From Lachnospiraceae bacterium (GTDB taxonomy: Bacteria > Bacillota > Clostridia > Lachnospirales > Lachnospiraceae), in assembly GCA_022776445.1 (NCBI GenBank), contig JALFHZ010000122.1, positions 1-64,000 of the forward strand: a DNA stretch of 64,000 nucleotides, in the 5' to 3' direction. Shown here in pieces: positions 41,094-51,163 of the stretch. The translations under genes and the position numbers were made by a program. The first letter of the stretch is position 1, and each line of letters begins with the position of its first letter. Under the pieces are notes generated by a model, which did no database searches, was not told the DNA's origin, and saw nothing but the letters and a program-made list of their open reading frames with translations.

Positions 41094-43007
41094 TTACTCC
41101 AGTTCACTCACGCCTGTATACAGTTCATAATACCTGCCCTTCATCGCCAGCAGCTCATCATGATCTCCCCGTTCGATAATCTCGCCCTTTTCCAGTACCA
41201 TAATCGCATTGGCATTTCTTACGGTAGACAGTCGGTGAGCGATCACAAACGTTGTCCGGTCCGCCATCAGTCGGTCCATACCGTGTTCAATATGTTTCTC
41301 GGTTCTGGTATCGACAGAGCTGGTCGCCTCATCCAGGATCAGGATCGGAGCCCTGGACAGTGCCGCGCGTGCGATGTTCAGGAGCTGCCTCTGACCCTGA
41401 CTTAAATTCGCCCCATCACCCTCCAGCATCGTGTCATATCCTTTTGGCAGACGCATGATAAAGGAATGCGCGGAAGCCGTCTTCGCCGCCTGGATCACCT
41501 CTTCATCGGTGGCATCCAGACGTCCGTAACGGATATTTTCCCGCACCGTTCCGGTAAACAGATGCGTATCCTGCAGAACCACAGCAATATTCTCTCTCAG
41601 ATTTTTCCGCTTGATATGACGGATATCCACACCATCAATGGTAATGGTTCCGCTCTGAATGTCGTAGAAACGGTTAATCAGATTTGTGATTGTGGTCTTG
41701 CCCGCCCCGGTGGAGCCGACGAACGCAATCTTCTGACCGGGCTTTGCATACAGGCTGATATCTTTCAGGATCACTTTGTCCGGATTATACCCAAATGTCA
41801 CATGATCCAGAATCACATGTCCCTGCATCGGCTCCAGTTCCACAGCATCCGCATCGTCTGCCGCCTCCGGTTCTTCATCCATCACGGCAAATACCCGTTC
41901 TGCACCGGCCAGTGCCGAAAAAACGCTGCTGACCTGCATGGAAATCTCATTGATCGGACGGCTGAACTGTCTGGAAAAGTTCAGAAATACCGTCAAGCCA
42001 CCCACATCAAAGTTCCGGAAAATGCAGAGCAGACCGCCGATACACGCGGTCAGGGAGTAGTTTACCTGGCTTAAATTCCCCATAACCGGCCCCATAATTC
42101 CGCCGAAGAACTGGGCGCGGATCTGATTTTCACGCAAATCCCGGTTAAGCAGTTCAAATTCTTCCTGTGCAGTTTCCTCATGGCAGAATACCTTCACCAC
42201 CTTCTGCCCGGTGATGGTCTCCTCAATATAGCCGTTCAGGGCACCCAGAGATGCCTGCTGCGCCGAGAAATACTTCTGGCTTCGTCTCGCCACAGCCCCG
42301 CCGGCCTTCATCATCAAAGGAATCATTACCACGGTAACAATTGTCAGCCAGATATTGGTATACAGCATCAGAATCAGTGTACCGATGATGCTCAGAGCAC
42401 CGGAAAACAGCTGCACCAGCGTATTGCTCAGCATCTGCCCGATCGTATCCACATCATTCGTAAAACGGCTCATCAGATCACCGTTGCTGTTCGTATCGTA
42501 AAAGCGCACCGGCAGGCTCTGCATCTTTCCGAACAGCTCATTGCGGATTTTCTTCAGTGCATTCTGGGCAATGGTCAGCATAAGCTTTGCCTGCAGATAA
42601 TTGGCACCGACACCGACCAGGTAGACTGCCGCCATCACCATCAAAGCCCCCGCCAGTCCTGCTGCACTTCCACGGCTCCCGTCAGTGGGGGCAATGTAGG
42701 TATTGATAATCGGGCGCAGCATATAAGCGCCTGCCAGTGTGCCAAATGTATTTAAAATCACACAGCCAAACGCCAGACACATCCGGAGCGTATCCTCATG
42801 CAGATATGCCATCAACCGCCGAACCGTATCTCCTGTATGCTTCGGCTTTCCTCCGCCCATCGGTCTGCGCCCCGGACCGCCGGGGCCCATGCCCGGTCCT
42901 CCCGGTCCATGTACCGGGCCACCGGGACCTGCCGTCGGCGTCGATGCCGTCTTTCGTCCGTAACGCCGCTTCAGGCTCATCATTCTGTTTTTCTGCTCCG
43001 GTGTCAT
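41094..43007 (-). CDS. ABC exporter (fused permease/ATP-binding), heterodimer partner 2
   Basis: ABC TM domain plus Walker A GSTGAGKT, signature LSQGQRQ. Confidence 0.95.
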   Translation of the reverse strand: MTPEQKNRMMSLKRRYGRKTASTPTAGPGGPVHGPGGPGMGPGGPGRRPMGGGKPKHTGDTVRRLMAYLHEDTLRMCLAFGCVILNTFGTLAGAYMLRPIINTYIAPTDGSRGSAAGLAGALMVMAAVYLVGVGANYLQAKLMLTIAQNALKKIRNELFGKMQSLPVRFYDTNSNGDLMSRFTNDVDTIGQMLSNTLVQLFSGALSIIGTLILMLYTNIWLTIVTVVMIPLMMKAGGAVARRSQKYFSAQQASLGALNGYIEETITGQKVVKVFCHEETAQEEFELLNRDLRENQIRAQFFGGIMGPVMGNLSQVNYSLTACIGGLLCIFRNFDVGGLTVFLNFSRQFSRPINEISMQVSSVFSALAGAERVFAVMDEEPEAADDADAVELEPMQGHVILDHVTFGYNPDKVILKDISLYAKPGQKIAFVGSTGAGKTTITNLINRFYDIQSGTITIDGVDIRHIKRKNLRENIAVVLQDTHLFTGTVRENIRYGRLDATDEEVIQAAKTASAHSFIMRLPKGYDTMLEGDGANLSQGQRQLLNIARAALSRAPILILDEATSSVDTRTEKHIEHGMDRLMADRTTFVIAHRLSTVRNANAIMVLEKGEIIERGDHDELLAMKGRYYELYTGVSELE

Positions 43008-44737
43008 GCACTCACCTCCCTGTCTCTCTGCGAGTAATAAATTTCCTGATATGCTTCACAGGAAGCCAGCAGCTCTTCATGTGTACCGGTTCCGATGATA
43101 TGACCGTCATCCAGCACCAGAATCAGATCCGCCTCTTCCACGGAACCAATCCGCTGTGCAATGATAAATTTCGTGGTATCTTTCAAGGACGTCCGGAAGC
43201 ATTCCCGAATCTTTGCTTCCGTTGCCGTATCCACCGCACTGGTAGAATCATCCAGAATCAGAATCTTCGGATGCTTCAGCAGGGCACGGGCAATACAAAG
43301 ACGCTGTTTCTGACCGCCGGACACATTGACACCGCCCTGTCCCATATCGGTATCATATCCTTTCACAAAGGATGTGACAAAATCATCCGCCTGGGCAGCA
43401 TCGGCAATCGCCCGGATTTCCTCCTTGGACGCATCCTCTTTGCCCCAGCGCAGATTCTCCTCAATCGTTCCGGAAAACAGAACATTTTTCTGAAGAACCA
43501 TACCGACTCCTTCTCTCAGGTTATGCAGGGAATAATCCCGGACATCCACGCCATCCACCAGCACTTCTCCCTCCGTCACATCATACAGCCGCGGAATCAA
43601 CTGCACCAGCGAAGTCTTGCCGCTTCCCGTGGAACCGATGATGCCGATCACCTGTCCCGGCTCAGCCATAAAGCTGATATGCTCCAGAACCTTCTCCGCG
43701 CCTTCCTTCTGATAGCTGAATGCCACATCACGGAACTCGACACGCCCTTCCGTCACCTGCTTATCCTTCTGCGCCGCATGTTCATCGGTCAGGTCAATAT
43801 CCGTCTTCATGACCTCGTCAATTCGCCGGATGGAAGCCATGGCCCGGGAACTCTGCAGAAAGACCATGGACAGCATCATCAGCGACATCAGAATCTGCAC
43901 AATATAGGTGGTGAACGCCGTCAGGTCTCCCACCTGCATCTTGCCGCCGATGATCAGATTACCGCCGTACCAGACCACCGCAATCGTTGTGATGTTCATG
44001 GCAAGCATCATCACCGGCATGGTCATAATGACAATATTCAGGGCTCTCAGGCTGTTCGCCTGCAAATCCTCGTTATTACGACGAAATTTTTCCTTTTCGA
44101 AATCTTCCCGCACAAAGGACTTGACTACCCGTACATTGGTCAGTGCTTCCTGTATTCCGGAGTTCATCTTGTCCAGCTTCGTCTGCATAATGCCGAACCG
44201 CGGATATGCTGTCATCATAATCGCGGCAATCGCAGCCGCCAGAATCGGAATGACAATCAGAATGATCAGCGCCAGCTTCGGATTCATGGCAAACGCCATG
44301 ATCAGCGCTCCGATCAGCATCCCCGGCGAACGCATCGCAAGCCGCAGCGCCATCATCAGAAGCTGCTGCACCTGCTGGATATCATTGGTCAGTCTGGTCA
44401 CCAGAGATCCCGTACTGAATTCATCAAGGTTGCGGAACGAAAACTGCTGCACCTTCGCAAACAGATCCTGCCGCAAATCACTGGTGAAACAAATGGATGC
44501 TTTAGAAGAAAAGTAAGCGCCTCCGATACCGCTGACCGCCATCACCAGCGCAACCAGCACCATACACAGTCCGATCCGGATCATGTAACCGCTGTCATGA
44601 TTTGCCACTCCATGATTGATAATCAGAGACATCATCTTCGGAAGCATAATCTCACCAAACACTTCCGTCAGCATCAGGCACGGCCCGATGATAAAAGCAC
44701 TCAGATATGGTTTTACATATTTTGCGTATCGCTTCAT
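43004..44737 (-). CDS. ABC exporter (fused permease/ATP-binding), heterodimer partner 1
   Basis: Walker A GSTGSGKT, VSGGQKQR; overlaps downstream partner by 4 bp. Confidence 0.95.
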   Translation of the reverse strand: MKRYAKYVKPYLSAFIIGPCLMLTEVFGEIMLPKMMSLIINHGVANHDSGYMIRIGLCMVLVALVMAVSGIGGAYFSSKASICFTSDLRQDLFAKVQQFSFRNLDEFSTGSLVTRLTNDIQQVQQLLMMALRLAMRSPGMLIGALIMAFAMNPKLALIILIVIPILAAAIAAIMMTAYPRFGIMQTKLDKMNSGIQEALTNVRVVKSFVREDFEKEKFRRNNEDLQANSLRALNIVIMTMPVMMLAMNITTIAVVWYGGNLIIGGKMQVGDLTAFTTYIVQILMSLMMLSMVFLQSSRAMASIRRIDEVMKTDIDLTDEHAAQKDKQVTEGRVEFRDVAFSYQKEGAEKVLEHISFMAEPGQVIGIIGSTGSGKTSLVQLIPRLYDVTEGEVLVDGVDVRDYSLHNLREGVGMVLQKNVLFSGTIEENLRWGKEDASKEEIRAIADAAQADDFVTSFVKGYDTDMGQGGVNVSGGQKQRLCIARALLKHPKILILDDSTSAVDTATEAKIRECFRTSLKDTTKFIIAQRIGSVEEADLILVLDDGHIIGTGTHEELLASCEAYQEIYYSQRDREVSA

Positions 44738-45225
44738 TCCTGCTCCTCTCTTTCCGCTTCAGGCAGAAGTCCATTCAGGTTCTTCCGGATCCGGCCCAGA
44801 TACCCATAAAGCATTTCCATTTCCTCCAGGGAAAATCCGTCAAACATATTTTTTTCCACAGTCTGAAAATACCGGACGCTTTTTTCCACAATCTTTTCCC
44901 CTTTTTCTGTGATACAGATCTGGTTGTACCGGTTATCCTCCTGATCCACCACACGCCGGATGTATCCTCCGCTCTCCAACTTTTTCAGCGATACCGCCAC
45001 GGTCGCCGCTGACACATGATGCAGTCTGGCCACCTCTTTCTGTGATGCGTTGGGGTGCTCTGCAATAAACATCAGAAGCTGGTGCTGACTGCGGTATACC
45101 CCGGTCCGGTTCAGTTCCCGCTCCAGCACATTCCTGTGCAGCCGCGCAACACTGATATACAGATCCACCAGCCTGTGGAACGGTGTATCCAGCCATCTTC
45201 GATGACTTTCACATTCTTTCAGCAT
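44734..45225 (-). CDS. MarR-family transcriptional regulator
   Basis: wHTH NASQKEVARLHHVSAATVAVSLKKLESGGYIRRVVDQEDNRYNQICITEKG; overlaps ABC gene. Confidence 0.92.
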   Translation of the reverse strand: MLKECESHRRWLDTPFHRLVDLYISVARLHRNVLERELNRTGVYRSQHQLLMFIAEHPNASQKEVARLHHVSAATVAVSLKKLESGGYIRRVVDQEDNRYNQICITEKGEKIVEKSVRYFQTVEKNMFDGFSLEEMEMLYGYLGRIRKNLNGLLPEAEREEQE

Positions 45226-45251
45226 ACTGTCTTTTTCCTTTCACCTGAATA

Positions 45252-45265
45252 ATTAGCCTGCTAAT
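45252..45265. promoter_or_regulatory. Candidate MarR operator ATTAGC-CT-GCTAAT
   Basis: Perfect inverted repeat plus adjacent half-site AATTAGCTAG just upstream of marR. Confidence 0.55.
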
Positions 45266-45293
45266 AATTAGCTAGTTTACTATATGGCATTAT

Positions 45294-45325
45294 AAAAGCA
45301 CTTGTCCCAAAAAACAAGTGCTTTT
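45294..45325 (-). terminator. Terminator AAAAGCACTTGT/ACAAGTGCTTTT
   Basis: 12-bp perfect inverted repeat downstream of the phosphoesterase gene. Confidence 0.75.
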
Positions 45326-45351
45326 ACAAAAACAATTTTCATGCAGTCCGT

Positions 45352-45957
45352 TCAATCCGGATAATCAACCACATAATGATCATATGCATTGACGACCATA
45401 GTATCTTTATACCGATCCACACGCTTGAAATCGCCATAATTGGCATGTACATGCCCGTGGACGAACAGCTTCGGATGATAGGTTTCCATCAGTGACCGGA
45501 AGCACGCAAAGCCCTGATGCGGCAGGTCCTCCAGATCATTGACGTCTTTTGCCGGCGCGTGAGTTACCAGAATGTCAAACCCTTTCTTCCATTTCAGCTT
45601 CAGCCAGAGCCGGCGGATCCTCCTTCTCATCTGCTTTTCCGTATACTGATTTTCCGCCTCCGGATGGTATCGCATACTGCCTCCCAGCCCCAGAATGCGG
45701 ACTCCCTTATATTCAAAAATGTCATTTTCAATGCAGACGCAGCCTCCGCAGCCCTTATCATTCTGATACCAGTAGTCATGATTTCCGAGCACATACAGTA
45801 CCTGCGCATGTGACACAGTCGCAAAAAACTCCAGATATCTCCGATCCAGATCCCCGCAGGCAATAATCAGTTCCACACCCTCCAGTTTTTCCGGAGCATA
45901 ATGCTCATACAGGGACTTTGACTCATGATCTGCTAATACCAGTATTTTCACCTGCAT
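45352..45957 (-). CDS. Calcineurin-like metallophosphoesterase
   Basis: GDLDRRYL, GNHDYW, THAPAKD, HGHVH motifs. Confidence 0.88.
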   Translation of the reverse strand: MQVKILVLADHESKSLYEHYAPEKLEGVELIIACGDLDRRYLEFFATVSHAQVLYVLGNHDYWYQNDKGCGGCVCIENDIFEYKGVRILGLGGSMRYHPEAENQYTEKQMRRRIRRLWLKLKWKKGFDILVTHAPAKDVNDLEDLPHQGFACFRSLMETYHPKLFVHGHVHANYGDFKRVDRYKDTMVVNAYDHYVVDYPD

Positions 45958-47905
45958 GTACCTCCGCTGTACTGTCTTTTGCTTTCTCTGTCTGCATCCG
46001 GATCACCGGCTGCATCTCCTGTTTAAATGCTGAAATATCCGGAATCTCTCCGATTACGTTCTCCACCAGCCAGTCCATATTGATGATTTCCTGCGGACTC
46101 AGCCCGTTTTCATTTCTGTCAGCTGCAATCACCCTGCCGTTCTGAGCATAGATGGGCCCCACAAAAATGGGGAATCCTCCTTTTTTGATGGAAGACTTCA
46201 GGAAATGGATCAGACGCTTGGTTCCGATCGGGATATTCTCAGAATACACCACATCAATGATATCCGACGACATCCCCCACCAGTAGTTGAGCGCCCGCCG
46301 CCCCTTCTGTCCTTTCAGGTCAATCGCTCCATGGCAGATCATCTGAACCAGCCGTTCGTAGAATTTGCCCCAGTCACAAAGTGACGTTGCCAGATTTTCT
46401 ACCGTCCCGTCCGGCAGCTTGTGATACAGGCCATATTCTCTCGTCCCGCGGTCCGGCGTAATCATATCATCTCCGGAAATAAAGGTAATGCCTTCCTGTT
46501 CCAGCTCCCTGCGGCAGTTATGCGTCTTCAGTCCGGACCATTTCAGATGAATCTTCGCCCGCGGGTTGACCATTTTGGCACCAAGTGCAAATGCATTGAT
46601 ATTTGCGACCATGCCATAAATCGGATAATCCGCAATGTATCCCAGATCGTTCGATTCGTTCATCGCTGCCGCCAGCGCTCCCAGAAGGAATTTGGACTCA
46701 TACATACGCGCGTAATACGTGCAGATCGAAGAATAGGACTCGTTGACCGAACAGTTGAAAATCCGGATCTCCGGATGGTGAATTGCCACCTTGACACTGT
46801 AGGCAGTCATCAGCGGCGCCGTCGTGAAAATCACATTGCAGCCGGCAGCCACCGCCAGGCTCATTGCATTTTCAATCTCCGCCTCGGTTCCGGCATTTTC
46901 AAATGCCAGGGTCTGAAGCTTGTGGTTGAAGCACTCTTCCAGATAGATCCGCCCCAGCTCATGACCATAAGCCCAGCTGGAGTTCTCCCTGTTTTTCGTA
47001 TAAATAAATGCTGCCTTCAGCATCTCCGGTTCCACATTTGCAGACGGCTTCAGCCAGTTCAGCAGGCTTGGTGCGGTTTCCTCCGCCTCTTCCGGCTGTT
47101 CTACCAGAGAAATCTGGCCTCCGTGAGATTTTAACAAAAGCTCGTTCCAGATACTGTCCAGACCCCGCTTCATCTGGCTCTCTGTCTGCTTTTTCACCAC
47201 TGAATATCCGAAGAACTGCAGATAGATCAAAAATGCATCGGAAGCGGTCATCTCAATCTCTTCCGTCCGCTTTGCCTGAAACACCCTGTCAAACATCTCA
47301 TAGGTCGCCTTAAAATAGCTCCGTTCGTCCGGATCCCAGACTTCTCCGGGCTTCTTTCCCAGAACCTCCAGCAGCTGACTGTAGCAGCCTTCCTTGCTGA
47401 ACCAGATATCCGAATTAAACGAAACCTGATAAAAGTCCAGGAACTCGTAGTACAGACGGCTGTCCAGATCATCCGAACGTCTTGGAATCAGCCGGGTCAC
47501 CGTAGCCGTAATGCTGTACGCATGCACGTATTTCAGAACGCTGACGCGCTTATTGCCTTCCATCACGTAGTAGCGGTTCATAAATTCGTAAGCAACGATC
47601 GGATCATGAATACCTTCTTCAATCTGATGATCATAAAGATACGCCCATTTTGCACCGAATTCCGTCTTTTCCCCCAGAAGCGGCATGAAATTGCTGGCAA
47701 ATGCCTGCGTCCGTCCCTGTGTCTTGGTACCTACCACGCGCTCCAGCGGAATATCCTGAAGCCCCAGATTGACCTCGGAAACAATATCCGTATTGGAAAG
47801 AATTTCATCCAGAACCGGCAGGTAAGGATACTCTCCTTTCGACACTGCCGCCTGATACTGCCTGCGTCCCAGACGCAAAGCCCCTATATAATCATATAAT
47901 GCCAT
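45923..47905 (-). CDS. ParB-like N-terminal region fused to BMP/Med-type periplasmic-binding domain, no signal peptide
   Basis: FMNRYYVMEGNKRVSVLKYVHAYSITATVTRL resembles ParB-like fold; C-terminal half AAFIYTKNRENSSWAYGHELGR...GCNVIFTTAPLM...YYARMYESKFLLGALAAAM resembles BMP lipoproteins. Confidence 0.7.
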   Translation of the reverse strand: MALYDYIGALRLGRRQYQAAVSKGEYPYLPVLDEILSNTDIVSEVNLGLQDIPLERVVGTKTQGRTQAFASNFMPLLGEKTEFGAKWAYLYDHQIEEGIHDPIVAYEFMNRYYVMEGNKRVSVLKYVHAYSITATVTRLIPRRSDDLDSRLYYEFLDFYQVSFNSDIWFSKEGCYSQLLEVLGKKPGEVWDPDERSYFKATYEMFDRVFQAKRTEEIEMTASDAFLIYLQFFGYSVVKKQTESQMKRGLDSIWNELLLKSHGGQISLVEQPEEAEETAPSLLNWLKPSANVEPEMLKAAFIYTKNRENSSWAYGHELGRIYLEECFNHKLQTLAFENAGTEAEIENAMSLAVAAGCNVIFTTAPLMTAYSVKVAIHHPEIRIFNCSVNESYSSICTYYARMYESKFLLGALAAAMNESNDLGYIADYPIYGMVANINAFALGAKMVNPRAKIHLKWSGLKTHNCRRELEQEGITFISGDDMITPDRGTREYGLYHKLPDGTVENLATSLCDWGKFYERLVQMICHGAIDLKGQKGRRALNYWWGMSSDIIDVVYSENIPIGTKRLIHFLKSSIKKGGFPIFVGPIYAQNGRVIAADRNENGLSPQEIINMDWLVENVIGEIPDISAFKQEMQPVIRMQTEKAKDSTAEVHAGENTGISRS

Positions 47906-47923
47906 CGCACAAACACTCCCTTC

Positions 47924-50900
47924 TCAAGCATCACTGCTGCAGTCCAGAATCTCCAGAAGATCCTCCCTTGTCAGGCTGCTCAGAGAAACCGTTCCCTCCG
48001 TGATGATCTGCTCCGCCAGACTTTTTTTACGATCCTGCAGCTTCAGGATGTTTTCTTCAATTGTATCTTTCATAATCAGCTTCCAGACCGTCACCTGTTT
48101 TTCCTGGCCGATCCGGTGCGTACGGTCTGTCGCCTGATTCTGAGCCGCCACATTCCACCACGGATCATAATGGATCACGATATCGGCAGCCGTCAGATTG
48201 AGTCCCGTCCCTCCTGCTTTTAAAGAAATCAGAAATACCGGAACCTCATCATTCTGAAATGCACCTGCCATGCGGATCCGCTCTTCCTTGGGTGTGGAAC
48301 CGGTCAGCATGTGACAGGCAATCGCCTCTTTTTTCAGTCTCGCTTCAATCCGTTCCAGCATGGAAGTGAACTGTGAAAACAGCAGAATCTTGTGACCTCC
48401 GTCAATTCCCTGTCGGATAAGGTCCATGCAGGTATCCAGCTTTGCGGAACCGCCCTTGTAATTGCTGTAGCAAAGGGAGGGATCGCAGCAAAGCTGACGC
48501 AGCCTTGTGAGCTGTGCCAGAATCTGCAGCTTGTCGGAATCGACAGAAGCACCATCCAGTTCTTCCAGCATGGTCTTCAGTTCCAGCGCATGCGCCGTAT
48601 AAAGCTTCTTCTGCGCTTCTTCCGCTTTGGAGTAGATCACACTCTCCAGCTTCTCAGGCAGTTCCTTCAGGACATCTCCCTTCAAGCGCCGCAGAACAAA
48701 CGGTCCGATCATCCGGCGCAGCACCTGTAGGGCTCCGCTGTCTTCTCCCTTCGCAATCGGAGTCTCGATCTCCCGACGGAATCTGGAATATGAAAACAGA
48801 AATCCGGGCATCAGGAAATCGAAAATACTCCAGAGCTCGCTCAGCCGGTTCTCCACCGGAGTACCCGTCAGAGCGAAACGGGTCCGGGACTGAACCTGTT
48901 TGACTGCCCGTGCGCTCTGTGTTGCCGGATTCTTGATAACCTGTGCCTCGTCAATAATCTGATAACGGAACCGGAACGACAGATACTGTTCCATGTCACG
49001 TTTCAGCAGGTCGTAGGAGGTAATCAGCACATCCGGTTCGTCAGGACTCGCAGTCTCCCCGGATCTGCGTGCCTGATCAAGCAGCTGCTCCCGCTCCGGC
49101 GCAGTTCCGGTCACCGTCAGGACTCGCAGCTCCGGTGTAAACCGACGGATCTCATTCTCCCAGTTATAAACCAGCGAAGCCGGACAGACAATCAGCGATA
49201 TCTGTTCCGGATGCTGCTGTCTCTCATCCAGCAGCAGCGCAATCACCTGCAGGGTCTTTCCCAGACCCATATCATCTGCCAGAATACCGCCGAAACCGTA
49301 AGCGTCCAGTGTCTTCAGCCATCGAAAGCCCGTCCGCTGGTAGCCGCGCAAAATTGTCTTCAGGGATTCCGGCACCTCATAATCGCTGTCCTCGACCGAC
49401 TTCATGCCGCGCACCACCGACTTGAACAACTGGTCACGGTAAAACGTAATGCTGCTGCCCTCTTTCAGGACACTGTCCAGATACAGGGCACGATAAGCAG
49501 GAATCCGGAAATGCCCCTCCTCCAGCTGATTTCTGCTGATTGCCAGCTCATCCACCAGATGCGCAACCGTCACCAGACCATGTTCGTCCAGCTGCAGAAA
49601 TTCACCATTTTTCAAACGATAATACGGCTTCTTCGGATCATATTCCGCCAGTATCTGCTGAAGCTGAGCCGCAGTCATTCCCTCTGCGTCCACAGAAAAG
49701 TCCAGCCAGCTGCCATTCATCCGGACACCTACCGATATCTTCGGCGGCGGAAGAACACGAATGTTTCTCGCCGCATCGGAAATACGCACTTCACCAAGCT
49801 GCATGAATTCGCCGATGCCCTCGCTGAGCAGGCGATACAGCGCATCGTCGTCATTCCGGATAATCAGATTTTCCGCCGCTTCATCCCGATACTGAAAATA
49901 ACGGGTGATCAGCTGACTGATCCGGAATTCCCCGGGCACATCCCGACAGATCGTCCGCGGCACCTTGTCATCCTCAATCGGAAGAAACGTAAAATCACCG
50001 TAAGACAGCTCCGGACGCATGATCAGTTCCCCCGGACGCTGACTGTCAAACCGGAACACCGCCTTCAGTTCCTGCGGCTGATAATGCTCCAGATCTACAT
50101 CCTTCACATCCAGATGGGCGTACGGCATAATTTTCTTCAGCACACGCTCGTAAAATAACGGGATATCCCGTTCCTGTACCTCCGTTTCGTGTCTGCTGCG
50201 GCTTTTCAGCATCTGCTCCAGAAAAACCGTCAGAGCTTCCGTCTCCGCACAATCCAGGCGCAGCAGCTTCATGCCATCGCCCACATACAGATGGTGTTCT
50301 CCGGAAAACGCATACAATTCCGGCTTCAGAGCCACGCGGATTCCGTCACGGCCTGCCTTGCATATCTTCACATCCAGCTGAACCGGTTCGGATTTTACCG
50401 GAACCTTCATACGTGCACCGTTCTGCATCTCCACCTCCAGCTCCCGTCCCTCCATCAGAGCAAAAAACCGGTCCCGGTTTGCACGGCTTACATTCAGTTC
50501 ACGCAGTCCCTGAACCGTCACATATGCACTCCTGCGGAACTGTTCAAAATGCTCCTGATATACGTTCACCAGCTGCGTCAGAAGCGACACCAGCGGCCGG
50601 TCAGCCTCCGCAAATGCATGGATATTGTGGTGAAAGGACAGCTGCTTGCCATAAGTCACAAGAGAGCCCGTCTTCACCGCCTCGGAAAATGCCACGAGAT
50701 CCTTCAGCACATACAGGCGGTCGCGCCCTACCCGAAATTCCAGAAGCGTCCTGTCATCTCTCAGAAGCAGACATGGCACCAGACGCACCTGGCGCACCTC
50801 ACTTTCCTGAATAATCTGTGCAACTTCCCGGTTGGTATACTCCCGGATCATGGTCCGAACCTCCTGTGAAGTGGATACCGGGCGGCCGCTGTTCGCCGCC

Positions 50901-51133
50901 GCCTGCTTCTGATAAGCATCCCAGATCAGCTGTGCATGTCCGCACATTCCCCGGCAGGAGTTCCCATTTACACAAGAACAAGAGTAGTCATGTATCTGAC
51001 TACCCTTGACATAAAGACTTACTTTATAGTGTTGACTGCCATCCTCAACAATCCCCCTGACGCCCAGTTCTCCTTTCCAGAAGGTACTGGTCGTCATCTC
51101 TGCAATCTTCATCAAGTCCTCCATTCCAAACAA
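47924..51133 (-). CDS. SWIM zinc-finger SNF2-family helicase
   Basis: CSCVNGNSCRGMCGHAQLIWDAY (SWIM), ADDMGLGKTLQVIALL (Walker A), DEAQ, TDRTHRIGQEKQVTVWK (motif VI). Confidence 0.92.
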   Translation of the reverse strand: MFGMEDLMKIAEMTTSTFWKGELGVRGIVEDGSQHYKVSLYVKGSQIHDYSCSCVNGNSCRGMCGHAQLIWDAYQKQAAANSGRPVSTSQEVRTMIREYTNREVAQIIQESEVRQVRLVPCLLLRDDRTLLEFRVGRDRLYVLKDLVAFSEAVKTGSLVTYGKQLSFHHNIHAFAEADRPLVSLLTQLVNVYQEHFEQFRRSAYVTVQGLRELNVSRANRDRFFALMEGRELEVEMQNGARMKVPVKSEPVQLDVKICKAGRDGIRVALKPELYAFSGEHHLYVGDGMKLLRLDCAETEALTVFLEQMLKSRSRHETEVQERDIPLFYERVLKKIMPYAHLDVKDVDLEHYQPQELKAVFRFDSQRPGELIMRPELSYGDFTFLPIEDDKVPRTICRDVPGEFRISQLITRYFQYRDEAAENLIIRNDDDALYRLLSEGIGEFMQLGEVRISDAARNIRVLPPPKISVGVRMNGSWLDFSVDAEGMTAAQLQQILAEYDPKKPYYRLKNGEFLQLDEHGLVTVAHLVDELAISRNQLEEGHFRIPAYRALYLDSVLKEGSSITFYRDQLFKSVVRGMKSVEDSDYEVPESLKTILRGYQRTGFRWLKTLDAYGFGGILADDMGLGKTLQVIALLLDERQQHPEQISLIVCPASLVYNWENEIRRFTPELRVLTVTGTAPEREQLLDQARRSGETASPDEPDVLITSYDLLKRDMEQYLSFRFRYQIIDEAQVIKNPATQSARAVKQVQSRTRFALTGTPVENRLSELWSIFDFLMPGFLFSYSRFRREIETPIAKGEDSGALQVLRRMIGPFVLRRLKGDVLKELPEKLESVIYSKAEEAQKKLYTAHALELKTMLEELDGASVDSDKLQILAQLTRLRQLCCDPSLCYSNYKGGSAKLDTCMDLIRQGIDGGHKILLFSQFTSMLERIEARLKKEAIACHMLTGSTPKEERIRMAGAFQNDEVPVFLISLKAGGTGLNLTAADIVIHYDPWWNVAAQNQATDRTHRIGQEKQVTVWKLIMKDTIEENILKLQDRKKSLAEQIITEGTVSLSSLTREDLLEILDCSSDA

Positions 51134-51163
51134 ATTGAACGGGTACTTTGTGAAACGATATCC

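Noticed and set aside
42737-44809. 690-aa plus-strand ORF
   Set aside because: Fully antisense to two clear ABC exporter genes; His/Arg/Gln-rich translation without recognisable domains, typical of a codon-bias shadow frame.
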